This document shows positions 1 through 7,959 of a stretch of 64,000 nucleotides of DNA, piece after piece; within the stretch, counting starts at the first letter, position 1; the number at the start of each line of letters is the position of its first letter. The position numbers and the translations under genes are program-made. The notes beneath the pieces are model-generated. The model ran no database searches. It saw only the letters and a program-made list of their open reading frames with translations, and had not been told where the DNA came from. Source of the stretch: Verrucomicrobiota bacterium (GTDB lineage Bacteria; Chlamydiota; Chlamydiia; Chlamydiales; Rhabdochlamydiaceae); contig JAFEGW010000006.1 of NCBI GenBank assembly GCA_018239715.1, forward strand, positions 68,677-132,676, given 5' to 3'.

Positions 1-26
1 CCACGAAAAATTTTACTGAGATAGAT

Positions 27-2540
27 TCACACAAAGTGTTTGCTTAAGAGGCCTGCAAGCTGCATCATATCTACCGGTTCTTTGCTTCCAAAGATTTTGG
101 CGAGTTTTGCATCGGGAACAATGCGCCGCTTATTTTTGGGATCTTGCAGTTTGTGCTTCTTAATGTAATCCCAAAGTTTTTTGGTGACTTCGCCGCGCGA
201 GAGTTTTTCATCTCCGACGACGGCTTTCAGCTCAGGAGAGAGGCTTAGTTGTGAAGAGAATCGGCCACCTTTTTTGCCACCGGCCCCTTTGGCTTTTTTA
301 GCATAGGGAGTTTTAGGATGGTTCACATATTTATTAGGGAGATCGTCGAGGGTGTTGACGATGACGTCGCAGTCGGGGTAGTTGGAGCAGGAGAAGAAGG
401 TTTTCCCAAAGCGAGAGCGGCGTGCGACCATATGGCCATCGCAGCCAATCGCGACGCAAGGAGGCATTTCGGCGGGCAGAGGCTCGCCTTTTTTGGGGAT
501 GTTGACAATGCCTTTGCACTTGGGATAGTTCGTACAGCCTAAAAAGGCGCCGAACTTGCCAAAGCGGAGTTTCATAGGAGCTTTATCTTTAGGGCAAGAT
601 TGATCCCAATCGAAATCATCCGCGTAATCTTCTTTTTTAAACTCCAGGGCTTCGATTGGAGCCGTATAGTCGCAATCGGGGTAGTTTGAGCAGCCATAGA
701 AGTATTTGTTGCGCGACCAAATTTTTTGGACTTTGTGGCTGCATTTAGGGCAAGCGATGTCGGTCAGCACTTTGGGAACAAAAGCGTCTTTTTCGGCGTT
801 TTCAACGGTGGGGATGAACTCTTTCCAAAATTCTGAAATGAGGCTTTTCCAAGGAATTTTATTTTCAGCAACTTGCTCTAAGGCATCTTCCATCGTGGCC
901 GTAAACGTGACATCCATGATCAGCTTGAAATTATCTTCGAGCATTTTGGCAATCACGCGGCCTAGCTCCGTGGGTTTTAGAGCCCCTTTTTCTTTGATCG
1001 TATAGTCGCGGCTTTGAATTTTCTGCATGATCGAGACATAGGTCGAGGGTCTACCGATGCCTAGCCTTTCCAGCTCTTTGACTAGAGAAGCTTCGGTGTA
1101 ACGTGGAGGGGGCTTCGTGAACGATTGTTCGGGCGTGATGCCGGTCGATTGGAGAGTTTGGCCCACGGTCAAAGGAGGAAGGAGCGTATCTTCATCTTTT
1201 TTCTCGGCTTCCGGGCCTCGGTCTTGTTTTTCTTCGTAAACGGCTAAAAATCCGGAGAATTTGATCGCAGACCCTGTAGCCCGCAGGACCAAGTTGTTAT
1301 TTGTTTCGATGTCGCAGGAAATCGTGTCGTAGACGGCCGGATTCATTTGAGAGGCCACAAAACGGCGCCAGATGAGGGTATAGAGCTTCAGCTGATCGGG
1401 TGTTAAATATCTTTGAAGCTTTTCAGGGGTATTGCTGAGGTTAGTTGGACGAATAGCTTCGTGCGCATCCTGAGCAGCTTTTTTTGTCGCGTAAATGCGG
1501 GGCGACTCAGGGACATAGTCTTTCCCGTAGGTTTTTCCAATGAAATGACGGACAGCGGTGATAGCTTCAGGAACAATCCGAACAGAATCTGTACGCATGT
1601 AGGTGATAAGACCTTCTGCACCTTCATGCCCGAGCTCAACCCCTTCATAAAGAGTCTGCGCGATATTCATCGTGCGTGTGGCAGAAAAGCCAAAATGGCG
1701 GCTTGCTTCCTGTTGCAGAGTCGAAGTAATAAAGGGAGGGACTGGATTGCGCTTTTTCTCTTTTTTTTCAACGTGGGAGACTTTAAAGGTAGCCGATTTG
1801 AGCTTTTTGACGAGGTCCAGCGCTGTCTTTTCATTTTGAATTAAAAAGACGTCCTTTTTCTCTGCGGCTTCTTTTTCAATTTTTTTGCCATCTACCGAAA
1901 AGAGCGTAGCTGTAAAAGGCTGCTCTCCTTTTTTAGAGATAAAGTCAGCAAAAATATTCCAATATTCGACGGGATTGAACGCTTCGATTTCTCCTTCTCG
2001 ATCAACCACGAGTTTTAAAGCCACGGATTGGACACGTCCGGCAGAAAGCCCTCCTTCGCGGCCTCCTTGGACCCGTCTTGTGAGAATAGGTGAAATCTTA
2101 TAGCCCACAATGCGGTCGAGAAGACGCCTTGCTTGCTGCGCATCGACCAGGGCTTGATCGATATCTCGAGGATGTTTCAGAGCTTCTAAAACAGCTTCTT
2201 TTGTAATGGAGTTGAAAGTGACTCGTTTAGCTTTTGTTTTCGGAGGAAGGATGGAAAGGATATGCCAAGCTATGGCTTCTCCTTCACGGTCAGGGTCGGG
2301 AGAGAGATAGACCATTTCAGCTTCTTTAGCGGCTTTTTTTAACTTAGCAATGACCTCTTTCTTTTCATCCAGCACGGTATATTCGGGTTCAAAGTCATGC
2401 TTGATGTCAATTCCAAATCCTTTCTTAGGCAAATCCCGGATATGGCCCACAGAGGACTCGAATAGATAATTAGGCCCTAAAATTTTTTTTAGAGTTTTAA
2501 TCTTCGCGGGAGACTCAACAATAATCAAAGCTTTTTTCAT
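27..2540 (-). CDS. topA: DNA topoisomerase I with C-terminal SWIB domain
   Basis: Type IA topoisomerase that relaxes negative supercoils through a 5'-phosphotyrosine intermediate. The 837-residue product starts with a Toprim domain (IIVESPAKIKTL, then DPDREGEA near residue 82). The active-site Tyr lies in GLITYMRTDS near residue 315. From about residue 595 to 735 there are three four-cysteine zinc ribbons (CPKC...CSNYPDC, CPKDK...CTNYPKC, C...CSNYPDC). The last ~80 residues (LSPELKAVVGDEKLSRGE through MMQLAGLLSKHFV) are a SWIB/MDM2-type domain. SWIB domains are otherwise eukaryotic chromatin modules; their fusion to TopA is a known trait of Chlamydiae. The gene is alone on its strand here. 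The 270-bp gap upstream to the next gene holds a short tandem repeat and no other recognised element. Confidence 0.97.
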   Translation of the reverse strand: MKKALIIVESPAKIKTLKKILGPNYLFESSVGHIRDLPKKGFGIDIKHDFEPEYTVLDEKKEVIAKLKKAAKEAEMVYLSPDPDREGEAIAWHILSILPPKTKAKRVTFNSITKEAVLEALKHPRDIDQALVDAQQARRLLDRIVGYKISPILTRRVQGGREGGLSAGRVQSVALKLVVDREGEIEAFNPVEYWNIFADFISKKGEQPFTATLFSVDGKKIEKEAAEKKDVFLIQNEKTALDLVKKLKSATFKVSHVEKKEKKRNPVPPFITSTLQQEASRHFGFSATRTMNIAQTLYEGVELGHEGAEGLITYMRTDSVRIVPEAITAVRHFIGKTYGKDYVPESPRIYATKKAAQDAHEAIRPTNLSNTPEKLQRYLTPDQLKLYTLIWRRFVASQMNPAVYDTISCDIETNNNLVLRATGSAIKFSGFLAVYEEKQDRGPEAEKKDEDTLLPPLTVGQTLQSTGITPEQSFTKPPPRYTEASLVKELERLGIGRPSTYVSIMQKIQSRDYTIKEKGALKPTELGRVIAKMLEDNFKLIMDVTFTATMEDALEQVAENKIPWKSLISEFWKEFIPTVENAEKDAFVPKVLTDIACPKCSHKVQKIWSRNKYFYGCSNYPDCDYTAPIEALEFKKEDYADDFDWDQSCPKDKAPMKLRFGKFGAFLGCTNYPKCKGIVNIPKKGEPLPAEMPPCVAIGCDGHMVARRSRFGKTFFSCSNYPDCDVIVNTLDDLPNKYVNHPKTPYAKKAKGAGGKKGGRFSSQLSLSPELKAVVGDEKLSRGEVTKKLWDYIKKHKLQDPKNKRRIVPDAKLAKIFGSKEPVDMMQLAGLLSKHFV

Positions 2541-2605
2541 TTTTCAAAAGGATAAGTTTAATGGTTGATACCATCAAAGGGCAATTTTCCGCAAGGCAAC
2601 ATTAT

Positions 2606-2647
2606 ATTAATGAGAGCTACAACCTTATTAATGAGAGCTACAACCTT
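2606..2647. repeat. 21-bp perfect tandem duplication
   Basis: The unit ATTAATGAGAGCTACAACCT+T occurs twice head to tail, at 2606-2626 and 2627-2647, without a mismatch, in the 270-bp gap between topA and the glycosyltransferase cluster. The length is a multiple of three, but the only reading frame through it is 19 codons with no ribosome-binding site, so it is not treated as coding. It lies upstream of both divergent genes and could be a recent slippage duplication within a regulatory region. Confidence 0.9.
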
Positions 2648-2810
2648 GAATTTCTCTCTTAGAGAATAGACGGCTCTTCTTTAAAATCAAAAATTTACTT
2701 AAAAAGTTTTCGAAAGAAGTCGTAAGTTGGAGAAATATGGAAATAAAATATTGATAACAGTAATCTATGTGCATTTATTGCTGAATGTTTTGTTAAACAT
2801 ATGGTTTTGA

Positions 2811-3563
2811 ATGAATAGGATTTTGTCCTTTCTCTTTTTGTTCTTTGTTCCCCTCTTTTCCAATGTGCAAAAATCACTAGAAGAGACTCCGCGATATAAA
2901 ATTGCCGCGTGCGTGATGGCAACAGGGCCCTATAGCGCCTCCGCTCAGAGTTTGGTTGAGTCCGGGCGCCGTTTTTTTTGCCGCCCTTATGATGTGACCT
3001 ATTTTATATTTACGGACGGGGAAAATGTGGCGTCAGCACAGGATGTGGTCAGAGTCGAACAGGCTCATTTAGGATGGCCTTATGATACGTTAAAGCGCTT
3101 TCATATTTATGATTCACATAAAGCGCTTTTTGAGAGCTATGATTATATCTTTTCCATTGATGCCAATATGGTTTTTGTTGCGGAGGTAGGGGATGAAATT
3201 TTATCTGATCTTGTGGCGACCCAGCACCCGGCTTTTCTGAAAAAAAGGGGAGCTTACGAAAATAAAAAAATTTCTGCTGCTTATGTCGGGCCTCAGGAGG
3301 GGCATTATTACTTTACCGGCCGTTTTTATGGAGGGACCAAGGAGGAATTTTTACAATTGCTCAAATCCATTAAGAAAAATGTCGATGTAGATCTTGCCAA
3401 AAATTTTATTGCCCACTGGCATGATGAAAGTTATCTCAACCGATATTTTATCGATCATCCTCCGACACGGGTATTGAATCCTTCCTATTGTTACCCGGAG
3501 GATTGGCACTTAGAATTTCCTAAAAAAATGATTTGTTCATGTCAGGATCATCAACGGGAATAA
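2811..3563 (+). CDS. GT6-family (ABO-like) glycosyltransferase, membrane-anchored
   Basis: A 250-residue protein that I place in glycosyltransferase family 6, the family of mammalian blood-group A/B transferases and some bacterial alpha-1,3-GalNAc/Gal transferases. What shows it: FSIDANMVF at 114-122, where the DxD of animals (NxN in most bacterial members) is D117-A-N119; GHYYFTGRFYGGT near 164-176, matching the acceptor-binding segment; and AHWHDESYLNRYF at 201-213, whose Glu206 matches the essential Glu of ABO enzymes. Residues 3-19 form a hydrophobic export signal or signal anchor. It is first of a same-strand cluster with two GT32-like genes and a membrane HExxH gene, with gaps of 8 bp or less, suggesting one operon. 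Donor and acceptor sugars cannot be read from sequence. Confidence 0.85.
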   Translation: MNRILSFLFLFFVPLFSNVQKSLEETPRYKIAACVMATGPYSASAQSLVESGRRFFCRPYDVTYFIFTDGENVASAQDVVRVEQAHLGWPYDTLKRFHIYDSHKALFESYDYIFSIDANMVFVAEVGDEILSDLVATQHPAFLKKRGAYENKKISAAYVGPQEGHYYFTGRFYGGTKEEFLQLLKSIKKNVDVDLAKNFIAHWHDESYLNRYFIDHPPTRVLNPSYCYPEDWHLEFPKKMICSCQDHQRE

Positions 3564-3571
3564 ACTCATTA

Positions 3572-4610
3572 ATGTATAAATATCTTCATTTGCTTTTTTG
3601 CGTTATTCCTTTGCTCGGTTTTGCAGACTTTGATGTATTGATGGGGAAAAATACGCCCCATTGGACCCATGTTCAGCAAGAAAGAGATATAGAGTTTTTA
3701 AATCGATGCAAAGAATTATACGATCGGCACCACGTCTTGAAGCAGCGCAACTCGGAAACTTCGAAAATACCCAAGATAGTGCATTTTATTTGGCTAGGGC
3801 CTCGCTCGTTTCCTGGCGAGTCGGTTCATAATGTCAGGACCTGGATGGCTCAAAATCCCGATTGGACATTTAAATTTTGGACAGATCGTCCCCGCGATCC
3901 ACCCTGCCATGGGATGGAGACTATCGTCCTTAAAAAATACCCTTTCCCCTATTTGGGCCGCTGTTATGAGACCTCAGAGAATTGGGGGGGAGAAGTCGGA
4001 TGTTTTAAGATTTGAAATTCTGTATCAGGAAGGAGGCGTCTACGTCGATCACGATGCGAATTGTCTTCAGCCTTTTAAAGGCATGCACGGAGCTTATGAT
4101 TTTTATTGCGGCCTTGAAGTTCCGCATCCAACGGTTGTCGGCCTCAACGTCACTGCGGGAAATGGAGTTATTGGTTCGCGTCCGGGCCATCCTCTTGTCA
4201 AGCAAGTGATCGACCTCATTGATCAAAGATGGGAGGCTTTGGCTTTGAAATACCCAGGTAAGGACGGGTACTCAAAAACTCAAATTGTGATGGAGCGCAC
4301 TTACATAGCTTTGACAGATGCGCTTTGCCATCAACTGGACTTGCCGGGCAATACGGACATCGTTTTGCCGGCGGCATATTTTTTTGCTAAAAAGGGGATC
4401 AAGCCTCTCTTTTCTCAACATTTTTTTGCTAATTCTTGGGCAAAATTAGAGAGTAAAGAAGCCCCTTTCGAAAAGGATGTACAGAAAACTCTTAATAAAC
4501 TCGACTCCAAGTTAAAAAAGACGATGCTGATGGGGACGCTTTTCTTATCTTTTAATTTGCTTCTAATCACTTTTGGGGTAATCTTTACCAGAAATAAGAG
4601 GATGATATGA
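3572..4610 (+). pseudogene. GT32-like glycosyltransferase, frameshifted at a G7 tract (possibly phase-variable)
   Basis: Two overlapping frames together encode a protein closely similar to its downstream neighbour. Frame 1 starts at ATG 3572 (MYKYLHLLFC, signal-peptide-like) and runs through IPKIVHFIWLGP and DWTFKFWTDR to stop at 4015. The second frame carries the rest: SDVLRFEILYQEGGVYVDHD (the DxD motif region), then a C-terminal hydrophobic segment with a basic tail. The switch is needed at the seven-G run at 3984-3990. With six Gs the reading is ENWGEKSDVLRFEIL, aligning residue for residue with DNYGEKSDLLRMEIL of the neighbour, and gives one 345-residue protein. It is therefore a pseudogene, a phase-off contingency gene, or a homopolymer sequencing error. 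It overlaps the next gene by 4 bp. Confidence 0.85.
3984..3990 (+). repeat. Poly-G tract (G7) at the frameshift point
   Basis: Seven consecutive Gs inside the frameshifted glycosyltransferase gene. Removing one G restores a full-length frame. Tracts of this kind undergo slipped-strand mispairing, and poly-G tracts in pmp genes of Chlamydia pneumoniae are a known case of variable surface genes. Confidence 0.85.
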
Positions 4611-5677
4611 AATTTTTTAAAAGATGGGTTACTCTCTTAGTTTTACTTCCTTTTTTAGTGGGATGTGCTAAGAAAAAAGAGCAAAAAGAAAAAGTCGACT
4701 TCGAAACTTTAATGGGACGTGAATATCCCGCTTGGCAGTATGTCCAAACAGCGGAAGATTTCGACAATCTCCATTTTTTTAAAATGGTCTATGAGAAAAA
4801 TATTCCCTTTTTACATGCGAAATCGACGATGCTCCATATCCCCAAAGTCGTTCATTTCATCTGGATTGGCCCTAAACCCTTTCCACGCGATTCTGTCGAA
4901 AATATTCGGACATGGATCGCCAAGCATCCTGATTGGACATTTAAGTTTTGGACAGACCGCGATCGGCCGCTCCCGCATAAGCAGATGCAGATGTGCCGGA
5001 TTCAAGATCTGCAATTTATCAAGCTCTATGATTGCTATAAAAAATCGGACAATTACGGCGAAAAATCGGATCTGCTGCGGATGGAGATCCTTTACCAAGA
5101 AGGCGGCATCTATGCGGATCACGACGTCAAATGCTTTCAATCATTTGAGCCGCTTAACAAAGCCTACGATTTTTATTGCGGGATGGAACTTCCTTATAAA
5201 ACGTCCTTGAGTTCATCGGTGCTTCCGACTAACAATATCTTAGGCTCAAGGCCCGGACATCCTATCTTAAAATGGGGGATGGACTGGTTGACCGATAATT
5301 GGGACCGCATTGGAAATGAGTATCCTGGAACCGATCGAGATTCAGTCATCAATCGGGTCACCCATCGCACGTTTGTCGTCATTGGCGATGCTTTTAAACT
5401 GCTCGCTAATAAAGAAGGGAATCGAGATATCGCCCTTCCGACCTATTATTTCAATGCGCCGGACGAGAAGCTCGCTATCTTTTCACGCCATCTCTATCAA
5501 GGAAAATGGTTTGAAAATGAGACCGAGTTTGAAAAAATTGTCCGCGAGCGGCTGGTCAAAATCACGAAAAAGACTAATAAAATTTTGCTCTTTTTTGGAA
5601 TTTTCTCACTGCTGAACACGGTCGGTTTCGCCCTGCTTTTCATGAAGTACCGTAAAAAAAACCGCTCCGTCGCTTGA
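4607..5677 (+). CDS. GT32-like (DxD sugar-binding) glycosyltransferase, putative lipoprotein with C-terminal anchor
   Basis: A 356-residue protein with the sugar-binding DxD fold shared by Och1-like GT32 enzymes and large clostridial toxins. Key parts: IPKVVHFIWIGPKPFP at 78-93, DWTFKFWTDR at 109-118, and EILYQEGGIYADHD at 160-173, with D171-H-D173 as the nucleotide-sugar/metal motif. The N-terminus is a lipoprotein signal (hydrophobic stretch ending LVGC, lipidation Cys20), followed by a lysine-rich stretch. A hydrophobic segment near 325-345 is followed by a basic tail. It is the intact tandem paralogue of the preceding frameshifted gene; both share a D-F-(D/E)-x-LMG segment after the signal. 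Combining a lipobox with a C-terminal membrane segment is unusual for a glycosyltransferase. Acceptor unknown. Confidence 0.85.
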   Translation: MKFFKRWVTLLVLLPFLVGCAKKKEQKEKVDFETLMGREYPAWQYVQTAEDFDNLHFFKMVYEKNIPFLHAKSTMLHIPKVVHFIWIGPKPFPRDSVENIRTWIAKHPDWTFKFWTDRDRPLPHKQMQMCRIQDLQFIKLYDCYKKSDNYGEKSDLLRMEILYQEGGIYADHDVKCFQSFEPLNKAYDFYCGMELPYKTSLSSSVLPTNNILGSRPGHPILKWGMDWLTDNWDRIGNEYPGTDRDSVINRVTHRTFVVIGDAFKLLANKEGNRDIALPTYYFNAPDEKLAIFSRHLYQGKWFENETEFEKIVRERLVKITKKTNKILLFFGIFSLLNTVGFALLFMKYRKKNRSVA

Positions 5678-6390
5678 TCAACGATGCTTCCCTACTCCAC
5701 TATTTCCAGCGGGGCTTGATTCCAGGCCCCACTGAAACGGAAGAGGAGTTTCTTAAGCGCGCTCTGCAAGCCCGCTCTTTAACTCACTCGGAATGGCAAG
5801 AAGTTTCGACTCCTTTCGCCATAGCGATTGATTGGGTGCCGCTTACGTACTCGAATCAGCAGATAGCTTGGTGGGAAGGCGCTGCCACTTGGATATCTGA
5901 TGAGGGCCTGCCTTCGATTCAGCTGCGCACCAGGTTCCAAAAAGGCTCTTTTTGGGGTTATCGCCGAGAGGAAGTGCTCGCCCATGAAGCTGTCCACGCC
6001 GCACGGGCTCGGTTTGAAGAACCGCAATTTGAAGAGATCCTGGCCTACTTCACCGCCCCTCAAGCTTGGAAGAGATTTTTAGGGCCGCTTTTTAGCCGCA
6101 GTTGGGAACCCCTTGTTTTATTGCTGAGTGTACTGATAGGAGCGTATGTTCCGCTCATTCCATCTGCAGTCATTATCTTAGCCTTAAGCTGGCTTATCTA
6201 CCGGCAACGAGCCTTTAAACGATGCTGCCGCAAGCTCTCTTTTCCTCTGCTGCTCTGTCTGACAGATCGTGAAATAAGATCATTTGCACGGATGCCCGAA
6301 GCTGCAATCCCTGCTTACCTGGACAAAAATTCTACTCCCCGCGGCCGTTTACTGCGGCTTCTTTTTAGGCGGAATGGGAATAGGATTTGA
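5674..6390 (+). CDS. Membrane protein with HExxH motif (putative gluzincin-like peptidase)
   Basis: A 238-residue protein I do not recognise at family level. It carries VLAHEAVHAAR with H104-E105-x-x-H108, and Glu120/Glu121 follow 12-13 residues later in FEEILAYF, an arrangement like zinc peptidases of the gluzincin type. A long hydrophobic region (about 142-172) makes one or two membrane passes, followed by a basic segment. The likely start is TTG at 5674, inside the TTGA that ends the upstream glycosyltransferase gene, so translation is probably coupled. As the last gene of the glycosyltransferase cluster it may process or modify the same surface or secreted material; that is inference. Its 3' end overlaps the convergent small gene by 42 bp. 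Confidence 0.7.
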   Translation: MINDASLLHYFQRGLIPGPTETEEEFLKRALQARSLTHSEWQEVSTPFAIAIDWVPLTYSNQQIAWWEGAATWISDEGLPSIQLRTRFQKGSFWGYRREEVLAHEAVHAARARFEEPQFEEILAYFTAPQAWKRFLGPLFSRSWEPLVLLLSVLIGAYVPLIPSAVIILALSWLIYRQRAFKRCCRKLSFPLLLCLTDREIRSFARMPEAAIPAYLDKNSTPRGRLLRLLFRRNGNRI

Positions 6391-6528
6391 AGTCGGATAA
6401 GACCCTATGGAAGATCGGCCCGAGTTCTGAGGAGTTTCGGTCACAGGAGGCCTTGCTGGATCTTGGGGGGATGCAGGCGGCTTAGGAGCTGTGGACGAAT
6501 CCACGGGTGGTATATGATTATGACTCAT
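6349..6528 (-). CDS. Small proline-rich hypothetical protein
   Basis: A 59-residue protein beginning MSHNHIPPVDSS, unusually rich in Pro, Ser and Thr, ending in a PPKKKPQ tail, with no hydrophobic segment. Support for a real gene is the start region: GGAGGTGAT, a near-perfect Shine-Dalgarno, lies five bases before ATG at 6528. No function recognised. It may be a linker-like or secreted peptide. It is followed on the same strand by no other gene and overlaps the convergent HExxH gene tail to tail. Confidence 0.6.
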   Translation of the reverse strand: MSHNHIPPVDSSTAPKPPASPQDPARPPVTETPQNSGRSSIGSYPTSNPIPIPPKKKPQ

Positions 6529-6592
6529 CAATCACCTCCAAAGAGCAACTAGCTTAATACAAATAAAGATTTTTTAAGGAGTTTCTTTAAAC

Positions 6593-7909
6593 CTACGCTA
6601 GGTTCTTGCGACGAAGAGAGGCAGAAGGAATATTTAATGCCTTGCGGTATTTGGCAATGGTCCGCCGGGCGCAGGGAATGCCTGCTTTGGACATCGCTTC
6701 GGCCAGGGCATGATCGGAGAGAGGCTGGCTTTTATCTTCGCGATTGATGAGCTGTTTGAGGAGCTGTTTCGATGAAACGTGAGAAATGCCTTTCCCTTGT
6801 TCACTAGTGGTCGATTGATGAGGGAAGAAATATCTCAAAGCGAAAATCCCCCGCGGGCAAGAAACATATTTATCTTTTACTGCCCGTGCGATCGTGGATT
6901 CATGAAGCTGGAGCTCTTGAGCGATCTGTTGCATTGAAATAGGTTCTAAGTTCTGCGTGGCTCCCGAGAAAAAACCGACATGCTTTTGCAAGAGGTAGTT
7001 GATGATTTTAGTCAGGATGTCTCGACGGCGGGCTAAAATACGCTCCATCCACTTGCCTTCGGTGTAGTAGCGATTGAGATTGGCAAAGGAAGGAGGAGAA
7101 AGAGTAAAGCGGGGAAGAGGAGACTCGTTGATTTTTACCTGGAACCCTTTATCGATGATTTCGATCATGATATCAGGTATCACAGGTACTGAAGAGATAA
7201 GTTGAAAGCGGCTTGCAGGATGGAAATCCAGGGGGGAGATGTCTTTCTGTAAAGCGGCTTGAATTTCCGCAATAGTCATTTGGAGTTTTTTAGCCAGATA
7301 AGAGAGACGGCAGCGTAAAAGATCGTGGAAATGGTTCGCGATCAAAAAATAGGCGGTGGAACTTTCTTTTTTCTGGATTTGTAGTTGAATGAGAAGACTT
7401 TCTTGCAGGTGCCGGGCGGCGATACCTGGAGGATCGAAGGATTGGATCACTCGAAGGATTTGAGGATCTGCCTCAAAATCGCCTAAAAATCCTCTTTCAT
7501 CCAGGTTGCCGATGATCTCTTCCGCATGGGCAAGCTGCGAGGGGCAGTGAAAGACGCTGCGGGCCTGCTGCATTAAATGATCATAGAGGGACAAAGGGGC
7601 ATGGACTTGATTTTCCAAGCTCACCGGCTCATCAAAAGATTCCTCGGGGAAGAGCCCTTGGACAAAAGTATCGTCCATCTGATCCAAAACCTCAAATCCT
7701 TGAGCATCAAAGTTTAATTCAGTAGGATGGTCTTCCGGAGGTGTCTCGTCAAATTGTAAAAGCGGATTTTGTTCGATCTGAAGTTGGACCCATTGGACGA
7801 GCTCTGTGATAGGTAATTGGAGCACGTAGAGAGCCTGCTGCATCCCGAGGGTCAGGGCAAGCGATTGCTGATTTTTAAGTTTTAGGTCTAAATTTGTTTT
7901 AATTTTCAT
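6593..7909 (-). CDS. rpoN: RNA polymerase sigma-54 factor
   Basis: A 438-residue sigma-54, directing RNA polymerase to -24/-12 promoters that need an AAA+ activator. The glutamine-rich region I is at the N-terminus (LALTLGMQQALYVLQLP, then QLQIEQNPLL), an acidic stretch follows (about 55-100), the core-binding region is in the middle, and the RpoN box ARRTIAKYRKALNIP is near the C-terminus, followed by a basic tail. The start is ATG at 7909; upstream DNA is AT-rich without a clear ribosome-binding site. It is divergent from the GT9 gene with a 50-bp gap. No matching activator gene lies in this window (the histidine kinase at 48.5 kb has no adjacent regulator), and I found no convincing -24/-12 promoter. 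Confidence 0.96.
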   Translation of the reverse strand: MKIKTNLDLKLKNQQSLALTLGMQQALYVLQLPITELVQWVQLQIEQNPLLQFDETPPEDHPTELNFDAQGFEVLDQMDDTFVQGLFPEESFDEPVSLENQVHAPLSLYDHLMQQARSVFHCPSQLAHAEEIIGNLDERGFLGDFEADPQILRVIQSFDPPGIAARHLQESLLIQLQIQKKESSTAYFLIANHFHDLLRCRLSYLAKKLQMTIAEIQAALQKDISPLDFHPASRFQLISSVPVIPDIMIEIIDKGFQVKINESPLPRFTLSPPSFANLNRYYTEGKWMERILARRRDILTKIINYLLQKHVGFFSGATQNLEPISMQQIAQELQLHESTIARAVKDKYVSCPRGIFALRYFFPHQSTTSEQGKGISHVSSKQLLKQLINREDKSQPLSDHALAEAMSKAGIPCARRTIAKYRKALNIPSASLRRKNLA

Positions 7910-7921
7910 TTATTTCTTAAT

Positions 7922-7950
7922 TTGGTTATTATATTATAAATATTTATAAG
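7922..7950 (+). promoter_or_regulatory. Sigma-70-type promoter of the GT9 gene, predicted leaderless
   Basis: TTGGTT at 7922-7927, a 17-bp spacer, and TATAAG at 7945-7950. Only nine bases separate the -10 box from the ATG at 7960, and no Shine-Dalgarno is present, so transcription would begin within a few bases of the start codon. The region is very AT-rich, so chance matches are possible. Confidence 0.45.
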
Positions 7951-7959
7951 TAAATCGTT

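Noticed and set aside
2609-2671. 19-codon frame through the 21-bp tandem repeat
   Set aside because: Too short, no ribosome-binding site, composition explained by the duplication.
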